Assembly: GCF_006151805.1 (NCBI RefSeq)
Contig: NZ_VDDA01000032.1
Span: 1-49,949 of the forward strand
Origin: Methylobacterium terricola
GTDB lineage: Bacteria > Pseudomonadota > Alphaproteobacteria > Rhizobiales > Beijerinckiaceae
Direction: 5' to 3'
Length of the DNA: 49,949 nt
Of the stretch, positions 1 to 7,776 are shown in pieces. The translations under genes and the position numbers were made by a program. The stretch's first letter is position 1. Each line of letters begins with the position of its first letter. The notes beneath the pieces were generated by a model. The model did not search any database. It was not told the DNA's origin and saw only the letters and a list, made by a program, of their open reading frames with translations.

Positions 1-116
1 TCAACCGCGCCCGCCGCTTGCCCGTCCGCTACGAACGCCGCGCCGACATCTACGAGGCCTTCACGTTCCTGCAGGCAAGCCTCATCACCCTCCGCCAGAT
101 CAGGCGGTTCTGTTAG
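1..116 (+). pseudogene. C-terminal end of an IS5-like transposase (cut by window edge)
   Basis: Reading from base 3 gives 37 residues ending at TAG 114-116, including RRLPVRYERRADIYEAF. This RYERR...Y.AF...A pattern is the usual C-terminal tail of IS5-group DDE transposases, where the Tyr/Arg/Glu cluster belongs to the last catalytic helix. The rest of the gene lies outside the window, so it cannot be judged intact or broken. I could not identify the IS terminal inverted repeat in the 130 bases after the stop. Confidence 0.6.
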
Positions 117-250
117 GCGCTCTAAATCACGTCCCGGCAAACCACGCTCTTTCCTGACCCTAACTCGTTGCACACACAACGCAATTAATAGTGCCCTTGG
201 ATGTTCCTGCCAGGCTTGGATTGGTTGGGCCCGATTAGGTTGTAAGAGAA

Positions 251-323
251 ACGCTCATAACTCACAAGTTATGAGCGTTGCGCTTGCGCCTTATCCAGCA
301 AGGAGTTATGATGCTCATAACTC
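251..323. promoter_or_regulatory. two palindromic sites before the first resolvase (candidate res/operator)
   Basis: The first palindrome is 251-278: arms ACGCTCATAACT and AGTTATGAGCGT around a CACA spacer. The second is 303-323: arms GAGTTATGA and TCATAACTC around TGC. They share the core TCATAACT. The second ends one base before the resolvase ATG and covers its AGGAG (301-305), so a bound protein would block both transcription and ribosome entry. Serine resolvases commonly bind sites upstream of their own gene, which is the inference here; a third subsite expected of a full res site was not found. Confidence 0.55.
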
Positions 324-911
324 ATGACCATAACCCAACCACTCCGCGCCCTCGGCTATGCCCGCGTTTCGACGATCGGACAGACCCTAGAGGTGCAGCT
401 CGCCCAACTCGCCGCCGTCGGCTGCAGCCCGATCTATCGGGAGAAAGCTAGCGGGGCGAAGGCAGACCGGCGCGAGCTGAACCGCCTGCTGCGGGAGGTA
501 CAACCGGGAGACGTAGTGATCGTCACCCGGATTGATCGCCTCGCCCGCTCGATCTTCGACCTGTTCAGCATCGTCCAGCGCATCCACCAGGCCGGAGCCA
601 CGTTCCGCAGTCTCGCCCAGGAGTGGGCCGACACCGGCACGGCTCAGGGCCGTATGATGCTGGCCGTGATGGGTGGCATGGCTGAGGTGGAGCGGGAGAT
701 GATCCTGACCCGCACGGCCGAGGGCCGTGCCCGTGTGAAGGCGGCGGGTGGCCGGACTGGCGGACCCAAGCCGAAGCTTACCCCAGCGCAACAGCGCGAG
801 ATTGCCCAGCGGCTCGCAGGTGGGGAGATGCTGGCTCCCCTCGCCATCACATATAACGTCAGCCGCCAAACGATCGGCCGCCTGCGAACGAAGCCGGAAA
901 CCGCCGCATGA
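324..911 (+). CDS. serine resolvase/invertase, 195 aa
   Basis: Small serine recombinase that would cut and rejoin DNA at a res-type site. The N-terminal catalytic domain has LGYARVST with the nucleophile Ser16, the conserved RIDRLARS segment near residue 70, and the E-helix region with VEREMILTRTAEGRA near 128. The C-terminal 40 residues (LTPAQQREIAQRLAGGEM...YNVSRQTIGRLR) form a Hin-type helix-turn-helix. Length fits the resolvase/invertase family. The ATG at 324 is the first possible start, because TAA at 318 closes the frame; the AGGAG is 18 bases upstream, rather far. It stands alone between an IS5-like end and a CheB gene. Confidence 0.9.
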   Translation: MTITQPLRALGYARVSTIGQTLEVQLAQLAAVGCSPIYREKASGAKADRRELNRLLREVQPGDVVIVTRIDRLARSIFDLFSIVQRIHQAGATFRSLAQEWADTGTAQGRMMLAVMGGMAEVEREMILTRTAEGRARVKAAGGRTGGPKPKLTPAQQREIAQRLAGGEMLAPLAITYNVSRQTIGRLRTKPETAA

Positions 912-920
912 GGACGGGGC

Positions 921-940
921 GGGACGGGACGGGACGGGAC
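921..940. repeat. GGGAC pentanucleotide tandem repeat, four exact copies
   Basis: Four perfect GGGAC units directly after the resolvase stop, flanked by imperfect units (GGACGGGGC before, GGGCG after). A 5-bp repeat of this kind can change length by strand slippage. Nothing suggests it is translated. Confidence 0.8.
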
Positions 941-1033
941 GGGCGAGGTGCCACCTAATGACCAACGGCTGCAATACGGACCTTGGCCCGCATCAATGCT
1001 TGGGGTTGGCGGGACTTTGATCTGTGTTAATCT

Positions 1034-1660
1034 GTGGCGATGACGGACGACACCCCGTTTCCTTGGTTCGTGGCCATCGGTGCCTCTGGCACCGATGGCC
1101 TACGCGATATCCAGGACGTTCTCAGCGCGCTGCCACCCGTGCTCGACGCCGTGGTGCTGGTCGTCCTGCACAGGTCATGGGATCACCCGAGCCGCCTGGC
1201 CGAGATCCTCAACCGGGTGAGCCTATTGCCCGTCAGCGTGGCCCGGGCGGGCGAAAGGTTCGCCGCGGGCCAGGTGTACGTCGGAGAGCCGGGCGATCAT
1301 CTCGCGCTCGCAGCCAACAGCTTCGGCCGGCTGGTGTATGACCCGGATCGTCGCTACCGGAACCGCACTGTGGATCTGCTCTTCCGGTCCGTGGCCGAGC
1401 ATGGTGGCTCGCGCATGATTGGCATCGTGCTGTCTGGTGCGCTCGACGATGGTGCGCGCGGGCTGGCGGCCATCAACGAGACGGGCGGCCTCACCATGGT
1501 GCTCACCCCGTCTCGATCAGTTGGACGAGGTATGCCGGAGAACGCCATCGCGTATGATGGGCCAATCGACCTGATCGGTAGTCCCATCGAGATCGCCGCG
1601 GGTATCCGCGAGGCCGTTCAGAGCGGCAGGCGCGCGTGGCTAGCAGTCGAGCGCAGATAG
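1034..1660 (+). CDS. stand-alone CheB-type methylesterase domain protein
   Basis: Carries only the CheB catalytic domain, which in full CheB removes methyl groups from chemoreceptor glutamates. The three catalytic elements are visible in order: Ser18 in AIGASGTDG, His46 in VVLHRS, and the Asp in SGALDDGARGL. The ending GMPENAI matches the substrate-pocket GMP of the family. No receiver domain is present, so it is not controlled by the usual CheA phosphorylation. Start is GTG 1034 or ATG 1040, both with a weak ribosome site. Its last 43 bases overlap the 3' end of the convergent Crp/Fnr gene. The window has two MCPs, 36-45 kb away, that could be substrates, but a link is only inference. Confidence 0.85.
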   Translation: MAMTDDTPFPWFVAIGASGTDGLRDIQDVLSALPPVLDAVVLVVLHRSWDHPSRLAEILNRVSLLPVSVARAGERFAAGQVYVGEPGDHLALAANSFGRLVYDPDRRYRNRTVDLLFRSVAEHGGSRMIGIVLSGALDDGARGLAAINETGGLTMVLTPSRSVGRGMPENAIAYDGPIDLIGSPIEIAAGIREAVQSGRRAWLAVERR

Positions 1661-2412
1661 CCCGGCTTGAACTCGGCAATCTCTTGGAGGCGGGGTAGGT
1701 CCAAGATCGTCAGCTGCTTGCCATGATGCTCGATCAGCCTCTGCTCACGCAGGACGCGCAGAGTGCGGTTCACGTGCACGTTCGATAGGCCCAGCGTGTC
1801 GCCCAGGTCATGCTGCGTGATCGGCAATTCGTAGCCGTCCTCCGTCGCGAAGCCGACTACCTGGAGCCGCACCTGCAATTCGCACAGAAGATGTGCCATG
1901 CGTTCGAGGGCAGAGCGGCAGCCCGCATTCGTTAGCCAACAGCGGGTGGTCGCCTCCTCGATCAGCTTGGCCAAGCGCAACCCACGGGCGACGTTCGGGT
2001 GCTGTTCGAGGATGTCGGAGAGAACCCCCTGCGGAACGCGGGCGACGAAGCAGGCCGAGAGCGTGCTGATTGTGCAATCCAACTCACCCAGCAACGCGGC
2101 GTCGGGGTCGCAAAGGTCGCCCGGCACGAGATAGGCCAGGATCTGGCGGGCGCCCGTGTCGCGCAGCTGGTAGCGGATGGCGAAGCCCTGCAGCACGAGG
2201 ACTGCCTCTGTCAGGGGTGCACCCTCATGGACGAGATCCGTATGGGCTGCGACTTGGCGCATGCTCGCGCTTAGCTGGCCGAGAGCGGCTGTGTCAGCCT
2301 CTGTCAGCGGAACCAGCCGCGCCAGCTTCCGGACGATCGGATGGTGATGGTGTCTGCTTCCGCCGCTCGACGCGAGACGTCCCCCGCTGACCTGCTCCAA
2401 GCCACTGCTCAT
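1618..2412 (-). CDS. Crp/Fnr-family transcription regulator
   Basis: 264 aa. After a low-complexity N-terminus with HHHH at residues 21-24, the cyclic-nucleotide-binding-type beta barrel runs from about 28 to 150 (LTEAVLVLQGFAIRYQ...RQILAYLVPGDLCD). A long helix follows, then an HTH_Crp domain near 180-245 with ITQHDLGDTLGLSNVHVNRTLRVLRE. No Cys cluster for an Fnr iron-sulphur centre is seen. The ATG overlaps the stop of the upstream receiver gene by 4 bases (ATGA), so the two are translationally coupled; this receiver-plus-Crp arrangement is common in Methylobacterium. The ligand is unknown. Confidence 0.9.
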   Translation of the reverse strand: MSSGLEQVSGGRLASSGGSRHHHHPIVRKLARLVPLTEADTAALGQLSASMRQVAAHTDLVHEGAPLTEAVLVLQGFAIRYQLRDTGARQILAYLVPGDLCDPDAALLGELDCTISTLSACFVARVPQGVLSDILEQHPNVARGLRLAKLIEEATTRCWLTNAGCRSALERMAHLLCELQVRLQVVGFATEDGYELPITQHDLGDTLGLSNVHVNRTLRVLREQRLIEHHGKQLTILDLPRLQEIAEFKPGYLRSTASHARLPL

Positions 2413-2789
2413 GGACGCGCTCCTGTCCGTCCGAGATCCTGGACCGCCGCAACCACGTCGGGAGACCAGGCGGGTTTGGCCAGCCAGGGCGCCTCAAGCA
2501 GCTCGGAGCAAAGCGAGCTGTCTTGCCGGCAGGCCGAGTGGACGAGGAACGGTACCCCGCGCCTGTGCAGCTCGCGCGCCAGCTCAGTGCACAGGCCATC
2601 CTTGAGACGCACGTCGACCACCGCGAGGTCGGGAGTGCGCCGCTCTACTTGGGCCGCAGCCTCGGCGAGAGTGGCAACAGGGCCAGCGACGCGGTAGCCG
2701 GCATGCGCGAAAGCGTCGCCGAGGTCGAGGCCGATGAGGGCATTATCCTCGATGAGCAGCACTCTGGGCTGCGTGCCGGTGGATCTCAC
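2409..2789 (-). CDS. single-domain response regulator receiver
   Basis: 126 aa, essentially one REC domain. The acidic pocket is LIEDN near residues 12-16, the phospho-acceptor Asp lies in LAVVDVRL near 55, and the conserved Lys is in LAKPA near 105. There is no output domain, so it probably acts by protein contact or as a phosphate sink. Start is GTG at 2789, preceded by AGGAGAGC at good spacing. It is the first gene of a two-gene unit with the Crp/Fnr regulator and is divergent from the second Crp/Fnr gene. Confidence 0.9.
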   Translation of the reverse strand: MRSTGTQPRVLLIEDNALIGLDLGDAFAHAGYRVAGPVATLAEAAAQVERRTPDLAVVDVRLKDGLCTELARELHRRGVPFLVHSACRQDSSLCSELLEAPWLAKPAWSPDVVAAVQDLGRTGARP

Positions 2790-3163
2790 GGGCGCTCTCC
2801 TGCCGATGCATCATTGCCTGCTGTTGCTGATCGGGCTCGAGGAATGGATCACGGCAGGATGCAAGTGGGTGTAAATTATTGTTGGCGATCATGTAAGAAG
2901 CGGTTGTAGTTCGGTATTGTATCGTACCAAAATTATGGTGCGATAGCGAACAATGGGATGCGCGCGATAAACGTTTGACATATAACATTTGGCATATAAC
3001 AATTGTTACTCTGAGTGGTCACGGGAGGATGCAATCAATATGCTTGATGTTGGTCTTCAAATCGATATTCAGCTTGCCAAGCTGGCATCGACCGCCTGCT
3101 CTTGACCTAGGCGCAGGTGGTCTGAAGACCACGCGTGCTCCTGCCAGTTACCGGGAGAGTTTC
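2790..3163. promoter_or_regulatory. AT-rich divergent promoter region
   Basis: This 374-bp gap separates the receiver/Crp unit (leftward) from the second Crp/Fnr gene (rightward). A TTGACA hexamer sits at 2975-2980, and CATATAACA occurs twice, at 2979-2987 and 2993-3001 (14-bp period). No convincing -10 with standard spacing follows the TTGACA. An open frame runs through 2975-3163 ahead of the Crp gene, but it has no family features and is taken as untranslated leader. Confidence 0.35.
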
Positions 3164-3877
3164 GTGCCGCAGCTCCAACAAGCCACCGTCCGCAACAGCC
3201 TGCTTAAGGCCCTCTCGCCTGCCGATTTCGCGCTACTCCGGCCGCACCTTGAACCGATGACCACCCAGCTTCGTGAGGGGTTGATCGACGCCAACCAACC
3301 GATCCAGGAACTCTATTTTCCCGAGGTCGGCTTCGCCTCTGTCGTCACTGCGTGCACAGAGGGGCAGATTGAGGTCGGGCTGATCGGTCGCGAAGGGTTG
3401 GTTGGCGCCGCGCCGGTTCTTCTAGGATCCGACAGAACGCCGCAGCAGTCGTTCATTCAGATGTCCGGTGAGGTTCTGAGGATCAGCGCATTGGAACTGC
3501 GTGCAGCCGTTCGGAAAAGTTCGAAATTGCAGGATGTGCTATTGCGATACGTTCATACACTGATGGTTCAGATCTCGATGACGGTCTATGCACACGCTGC
3601 ACTCAACTTGGAGGGGCGGCTCGCGCGTTGGCTGCTGATGTGCCACGATCGCATCGATGGTGACGAACTAGTGCTGACGCACGAATTCCTGTCCATGATG
3701 CTGGGGGTACAGCGGGCGGGTGTGACACTGGCGCTGCAGAACCTGGAGGGTGCGGGCCGGATCAAAGGCAGACGCAAGCGCGTTCAGATCCTTGACCGGA
3801 GCAAGCTGGAGCAGTTGGTGGGTGGCAGCTACGGCGTGGCGGAGGCGGAGTACGCTCGGTTGATCGGAGGTGCGTAG
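3164..3877 (+). CDS. Crp/Fnr-family transcription regulator
   Basis: 237 aa from the GTG at 3164, which has GGGAG at 3153-3157; the frame is open upstream to 2975, but family similarity begins near here. The N-terminal sensor barrel (IQELYFPEVGFASVV...IEVGLIGREGLVGA) is of the rhizobial Crp/Fnr type with a GREG motif. The C-terminal winged helix contains LTHEFLSMMLGVQRAGVTLALQNLEGAGRIKGRR. It probably senses redox or stress cues; no Fnr-type Cys cluster is present. The DUF6894 gene follows after 2 bases and is probably co-transcribed. Confidence 0.88.
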   Translation: MPQLQQATVRNSLLKALSPADFALLRPHLEPMTTQLREGLIDANQPIQELYFPEVGFASVVTACTEGQIEVGLIGREGLVGAAPVLLGSDRTPQQSFIQMSGEVLRISALELRAAVRKSSKLQDVLLRYVHTLMVQISMTVYAHAALNLEGRLARWLLMCHDRIDGDELVLTHEFLSMMLGVQRAGVTLALQNLEGAGRIKGRRKRVQILDRSKLEQLVGGSYGVAEAEYARLIGGA

Positions 3878-3879
3878 CA

Positions 3880-4146
3880 ATGGCACGCTACTTCTTCCAC
3901 TTGAGGCACGAACCCGGCTCAGAAGGCCTGGCGGAAGATTTCGAAGGCGACGAGCTTCCGGACGCGACTGCAGCGCGAGAGCATGCCCTGATGGTGGCGA
4001 GGGACCTGATCACTCGGACGCGCCTGGACAGTGTGCGGAACTGGTTCGATTGCTCGTTCGAGATCACCGACGAGCAGGGCCATTCCGTGATGACAGTGCC
4101 GTTCACCGACACCGTGCCGGAACAGCCGGACGATGGAGAAGAATGA
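3880..4146 (+). CDS. DUF6894 family protein
   Basis: 88 aa beginning MARYFFHLRH, then an EGLAEDFEGDELPDATAAREHA segment. This matches DUF6894, small proteins abundant in Methylobacterium and rhizobia (typically M-P/A-R-Y-F-F-H-L ... G ... L.D...A..EA). The function of the family is unknown. It starts 2 bases after the Crp/Fnr stop, suggesting one transcript. A second member lies at 46753-47004. Confidence 0.82.
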   Translation: MARYFFHLRHEPGSEGLAEDFEGDELPDATAAREHALMVARDLITRTRLDSVRNWFDCSFEITDEQGHSVMTVPFTDTVPEQPDDGEE

Positions 4147-4258
4147 ACTGGGTTGGTCCGTCTCGAAAGATCTCCCGCAGCAAGGATCCGGCAACACCTT
4201 TTCGATGCTCGTTCAAAGCTTTGAGGGTCAGGGGCTCAGCTACTCGCTGCTTCGACTC

Positions 4259-4465
4259 CTACTCACGAAACCAAGTCAGCTCACCCCGGCTGATCGCGCG
4301 AGTAGCCGCCACATGGCCCAGCGCCGCCTGCATATTTGCCTGCAGTTGTTCCATTTGTGCGCGGACCGAGAGCATTAGGATATCGAGGTGATTAAACAAC
4401 GCCTGAGTCTCTGACGGGACATCAGGTTGAGATGTGGGCCTCCGCCACTTTGTGACCCGCTCCAA
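4259..4465 (-). CDS. small hypothetical protein beside IS630
   Basis: 68 aa from a TTG at 4465. This start is chosen because a perfect GGAGGTGA ribosome site lies 5 bases upstream; an in-frame ATG at 4480 would have no ribosome site. The sequence (ETQALFNHLDILMLSVRAQMEQLQANMQAALGHV) predicts amphipathic helices, probably coiled. No family recognised. The IS630 element begins about 30 bases upstream of the start, so its promoter may have been displaced. Confidence 0.5.
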   Translation of the reverse strand: MERVTKWRRPTSQPDVPSETQALFNHLDILMLSVRAQMEQLQANMQAALGHVAATRAISRGELTWFRE

Positions 4466-4512
4466 GAAAGTCACCTCCATCAGGAGGAGATCGTTGCTGT
4501 CGCAGATCTCTA

Positions 4513-5649
4513 GTGCATTGACTCAAACGGATGGTGCAGCGTTGCCGTTGACGGCATCGAGGATGGCGGTGGCTGGCTTGGTCCAGACGAAGGGCTTTGG
4601 CCTGTCGTTGTGCTCGGCGATGTAGCGGTTGATCGCAGCCTGCAGGTCGACCATCCCGCTGAAGCTGCCCCGCTTCAGCCTGCGCCGGGTCAGGGCGGAG
4701 AAGAAGCCCTCGACCGCGTTCATCCACGAGGCCGAGGTCGGGGTGAAGTGGAAGATCCAGCGTGGGTGCCGAGCCAGCCAGGCCCGAACCTTCGGGTGCT
4801 TGTGCGTGCCGTAGTTGTCGAGGATCACGTGGATCAGTTTGCCGGCTGGTACCGCCGCCTCGATGGTGTTGAGGAAGCGCAGGAACTCTTCGTGGCGGTA
4901 GCGCTGCATGCAGCGCCCGATCACCGTGCCCTCCAGTACATCGAGCGCGGCAAACAGCGTCGCGGTGCCGTGACGGATGTAGTCGTGGGTCTGTGTCTCG
5001 GGGCGACCTGGCGTGATGGATCGGCTCGGGCGGGTGCGCTCCAGGGCCTGGATCTGGCTCTTTTCATCGAGGGAGAGCACGACGGCGTGGCGCGGCGGAT
5101 CCATGTAGAGGCCGACGATGTCCTCGACCTTCTCGGCGAAGGCCGGATCGTTCGAGCGCTTGAAGCTGCGCACCCGATGCGGCTTGAGGCGATGGGCATC
5201 CCAGATGCGCTGGACGGACCGTAAGGAGATCCCGACGGCCTGCGCCAGGGCGCGGCCGGTCCAGTGGGTGACCTCTCCGGGCGGTTCGGAGCAGGTGAGG
5301 GCGAGCACCTCGGCGACGGTGTCGGTGGAATGAGGCGGCTTGCCGGGCGGACGGGTCTTGTCGCGCAGCAGACCCTCGACGCCTTCTTCGGCGTAGCGCT
5401 GTTGCCAGCGCCAGACGGCTGGCCGGCTGACGCCCGCCTGCTGGGCGACATCGAGGACGCAGAGGCGTTCGGCCGAGAGCAGGATGATGCGGGCGCGCTG
5501 GATGTGCTTGAGGGGCCGCGCCCGATCCGCGACGATGGCGGACAGGTGCGCCAGGTCGGCGGTGCTGGGGATCACGCAGACAGTCTGAGCCATGCCTCAG
5601 ACTCGCATGGCTCAGGCATTCTGTGAATCCTCTGACTGCGTCAATGCAC
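4513..5649. mobile_element. IS630-family insertion sequence, complete
   Basis: The element is bounded by inverted ends GTGCATTGAC (4513-4522) and GTCAATGCAC (5640-5649), with a TA on each side (4511-4512 and 5650-5651). TA duplication is the hallmark of IS630/Tc1-type insertion. One transposase gene fills it on the minus strand and is not interrupted, so the element could be active. The right flank is a piece of an HNH-like gene. Confidence 0.88.
4523..5593 (-). CDS. IS630-family transposase
   Basis: 356 aa. An N-terminal helix-turn-helix (VLDVAQQAGVSRPAVWRWQQRYAEEGVEGLLRD) binds the element ends, and a second HTH-like part (ALAQAVGISLRSVQRIWDAH) follows. The DDE triad is visible: Asp in VVLSLDEKSQ, Asp in HVILDNYGTHKHP, and Glu in SWMNAVEGFFSAL. 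All features of a full-length IS630 transposase are present in a single frame. It would catalyse cut-and-paste movement into TA. Confidence 0.93.
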   Translation of the reverse strand: MAQTVCVIPSTADLAHLSAIVADRARPLKHIQRARIILLSAERLCVLDVAQQAGVSRPAVWRWQQRYAEEGVEGLLRDKTRPPGKPPHSTDTVAEVLALTCSEPPGEVTHWTGRALAQAVGISLRSVQRIWDAHRLKPHRVRSFKRSNDPAFAEKVEDIVGLYMDPPRHAVVLSLDEKSQIQALERTRPSRSITPGRPETQTHDYIRHGTATLFAALDVLEGTVIGRCMQRYRHEEFLRFLNTIEAAVPAGKLIHVILDNYGTHKHPKVRAWLARHPRWIFHFTPTSASWMNAVEGFFSALTRRRLKRGSFSGMVDLQAAINRYIAEHNDRPKPFVWTKPATAILDAVNGNAAPSV

Positions 5650-5651
5650 TA

Positions 5652-5795
5652 GCGCCACTGGAGTACCTGCCGGCCGACACGGCGGTGCAGCTGACCCGCA
5701 TGTACCTGGCGTGCTCCCATCTCGACCACGATCGCGGCAACAACGAGCCGGCGAACCTCAAGGCGCTGTGCCAGCGCTGGTTCACCTATCGGTAG
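5652..5795 (+). pseudogene. remnant of a small HNH-type protein next to IS630
   Basis: Translation gives EYLPADTAVQLTRMYLACSHLDHDRGNN followed by PANLKALCQRWFTYR and a stop. AC.HLDHD..NN.P.NL.ALCQR is the pattern of short HNH-nuclease-like zinc proteins, but where CQRCH normally follows, this copy has WFTYR-stop, so the second zinc pair is lost. The IS630 right end abuts the 5' side. I could not find a matching 5' half left of the element, so either it was lost earlier or the start lay within the target region. Confidence 0.55.
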
Positions 5796-5934
5796 CGCAA
5801 GGCTGCGGGTGACCTGTTCCTTAGGCCATAGCCGTTCCGGCTCTAGCGAGGTCAGGTGCGATACAACCTAAATATGCAAAAACGGTTAGCCCATCCATGC
5901 ATCGTGCGCATGGTTCCTGGGACATAGGTCGTAT

Positions 5935-6060
5935 GGTGCGATGCGGAAAAGCGTGGGATACATACCCCATGCACGGTCGCGATGGCGTCGCGACCGTGCC
6001 TTGCCCTCTTTGGGCGTTTCCTCCCTAGACTTCGGGCCGCTCTCATGGGCGGCCTTTTTT
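5935..6060 (+). ncRNA. candidate small RNA: hairpin, CCUCC stretch, terminator
   Basis: No protein is supported here. The segment has a perfect 11-bp hairpin (GCACGGTCGCG 5971-5981 with CGCGACCGTGC 5989-5999), then a single-stranded stretch TTTCCTCCCTAG, then a rho-independent terminator with six T. A hairpin, an anti-Shine-Dalgarno-like CCUCC and a terminator are typical of alphaproteobacterial trans-acting sRNAs. The 5' end is not defined, and I see no good promoter hexamers. Confidence 0.4.
6033..6060 (+). terminator. rho-independent terminator
   Basis: Stem GGCCGC / GCGGCC with an 8-base loop followed by TTTTTT. No intact gene ends just upstream on this strand, so it terminates either the candidate small RNA or a transcript from the HNH-like remnant. 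Confidence 0.7.
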
Positions 6061-6173
6061 CTGTCCGGGAGCAAGGTCTTAGCGCGCTCCCCTGCCCGTC
6101 TCAAGCGCAATTGTGCGCCATCCCTGGGCAAGTGGCATTTTCCTGCACATTGCTGGCCAGCCGCAACGAGCCG

Positions 6174-6383
6174 CTACTTGGTGATCCGCTTCGGCGAGAT
6201 CGGGTCGCTGGCCGGAAACGTTTCCTCGACGGCTTGGTCGAGTAGCTGATCCTGTCGCTCCTTAAGACTGTCACCCGGCTTCCGCTGGCCGGGAGCGCTG
6301 GCCGCAGCGAGATCTGCCTTCGCTTTACCAGGGTCCTGAGGGTGATCCTTGTCGTGGTCGGTGCTCTTCGTCGGGTCGATCAT
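6174..6383 (-). CDS. small hydrophilic protein with FPASDP motif
   Basis: 69 aa from ATG 6383, which follows AGGAGC at good spacing; a longer frame to 6425 lacks such a site. The N-terminal half is Lys/Asp-rich and looks disordered; the C-terminus is LDQAVEETFPASDPISPKRITK. The E-[ST]-FPASDP.S motif recurs in short uncharacterised proteobacterial proteins. Monocistronic, no function known. Confidence 0.68.
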   Translation of the reverse strand: MIDPTKSTDHDKDHPQDPGKAKADLAAASAPGQRKPGDSLKERQDQLLDQAVEETFPASDPISPKRITK

Positions 6384-6725
6384 TGGCGTGCTCCTGGAGT
6401 TAGTATTCACCAACTTCCCAGCCACTTCGCGGTTCGCATCCCTGAGCTGGCGTCCGCCGAGGAGGCGGCCGAACGTCAGCGCTGACCTAAAGCGTCATTC
6501 GCGTTTGCGACAGGTCCCTTTTACGTGCACAGCCTCTGGCCACGAGGCAAATCAGCCCCGAGCCAGCAACGGCCTCTGCGATGTGCACGAACGCCCCGCT
6601 CATCCCTCGAGATTTGACGGCGAAGGTTAATCCGTGCCTGGATGTAGGTTACCGCGGCTCGCGTCCTGAACCCGAGTCGCATCACCTGGAGACACCTGCC
6701 GCCGCAGTGAGACCCTGAAAAAGCG

Positions 6726-6757
6726 AGACCCCCTCACCTTGCCGGGTGAAGGGGTCT
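6726..6757. promoter_or_regulatory. strong hairpin in the leader of the winged-helix gene
   Basis: Arms AGACCCCCTCACC (6726-6738) and GGTGAAGGGGTCT (6745-6757) pair with one mismatch around a 6-base loop. The right arm can instead pair with GCCCC at about 6761-6765, a mutually exclusive fold. No T-tract follows. The remaining gap from 6384 to 6930 shows no other supportable gene. Confidence 0.45.
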
Positions 6758-6930
6758 AGAGCCCCGAGGGGGCCGATCCAAAGTCTGTGACAGGACGGAT
6801 CATCCCCCGAAATCGCTGCCTCTGTCAATCGGAAACCCGTTTTCCGACGATGGCGGAGCTTTGCCAGGAACCGGGCGCGCTCACGCGTGACCCGGCTCGA
6901 TCTGCCGCGGCCTCATCACGAGGCCGACCA

Positions 6931-7686
6931 ATGACCTATGCCGAGATTAAAGAGGCGATCGCGCGGGCGCTGCCGGCGATGCTGCCGGCCCTGCGCGACC
7001 AGCTCTATGCGTTGAACGGCGCCGGGCTGATCGACGACCGCAAGGCGGGCGAGCTCGACGACGCGATCGAGGCGCGGCGCACCGCCGGCCGGGCCTCGCC
7101 GGCAGCCCCTGCTCTGCCCGGTCTGCCGCTCGCCGCCGCGATCGCGCCGACTGCTGCCCGGATCACCCGGTTCGCGCCCCGCCGCCAGCACTCGCCGGAC
7201 CGCGCCAAGAGCCGCGAGCGCCGCCGAGGCCTCGGCGGATCGAGCCCACTGCCGGAGCCGCTCGCCCGCCGCTACACCGAAGGTCAGAGGGCCGTCCTGT
7301 TCATCGTCGGGGAGGAGATCGCGGCGCGGGGCGTGTGCGGCCTTTCGGTCGCCGAGATCGCGGCCCGCGCCGGCGTCTGTCACCGCCACGCGCAGATGAC
7401 CCTACGCCTCGCCGAGAGCGACGGCCTCGTCACGATCACTGAGCGCCCCCGCAGGGGGCAGAAGCACCAAACGAACCTCGTGCGGGTCCTCTCCCGGGAA
7501 TGGGCCGCCTGGCTCCAACGGCGTCGACCGACAGGGTGCAGACCGACTCCCTCCACGGAGATTCAGGATCTTTCTTCCTCTTTAGAATCGAATGCGGCGG
7601 CTCGCGTAAGCGCTGCGAAGGGTTTTCGGAGGGGAGATTCGGGATCCGGACCGGCAGGACGGCCGACCGCGAGCTTCCGATTCTAG
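6931..7686 (+). CDS. winged-helix protein of plasmid-type region
   Basis: 251 aa from ATG 6931 (GAGG seven bases upstream); the frame is open further upstream to 6787, but that part has no recognisable features. The N-terminus MTYAEIKEAIARALPAMLPAL with LIDDRKAGELDDAIEARR is helical. Residues about 115-185 (AVLFIVGEEIAARGVCGLSVAEIAARAGVCHRHAQMTLRLAESDGLVTI split over several elements) form a winged helix-turn-helix like those in replication or regulatory proteins of Methylobacterium mobile elements. It sits tail-to-tail with the partition genes, which suggests a plasmid maintenance role, but no Rep family can be named. Confidence 0.65.
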   Translation: MTYAEIKEAIARALPAMLPALRDQLYALNGAGLIDDRKAGELDDAIEARRTAGRASPAAPALPGLPLAAAIAPTAARITRFAPRRQHSPDRAKSRERRRGLGGSSPLPEPLARRYTEGQRAVLFIVGEEIAARGVCGLSVAEIAARAGVCHRHAQMTLRLAESDGLVTITERPRRGQKHQTNLVRVLSREWAAWLQRRRPTGCRPTPSTEIQDLSSSLESNAAARVSAAKGFRRGDSGSGPAGRPTASFRF

Positions 7687-7776
7687 CCTGAGACTGGCGC
7701 TACTTCTGGAATCGAGAACGCCGGACCCTGGTGAGGATCCGGCGCTCGGTGAGAGATTCGAGGTACGTGAGCGGTA

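Noticed and set aside
2975..3163. N-terminal extension of the second Crp/Fnr protein
   Set aside because: No family similarity before GTG 3164, and the region has promoter-like AT-rich repeats.
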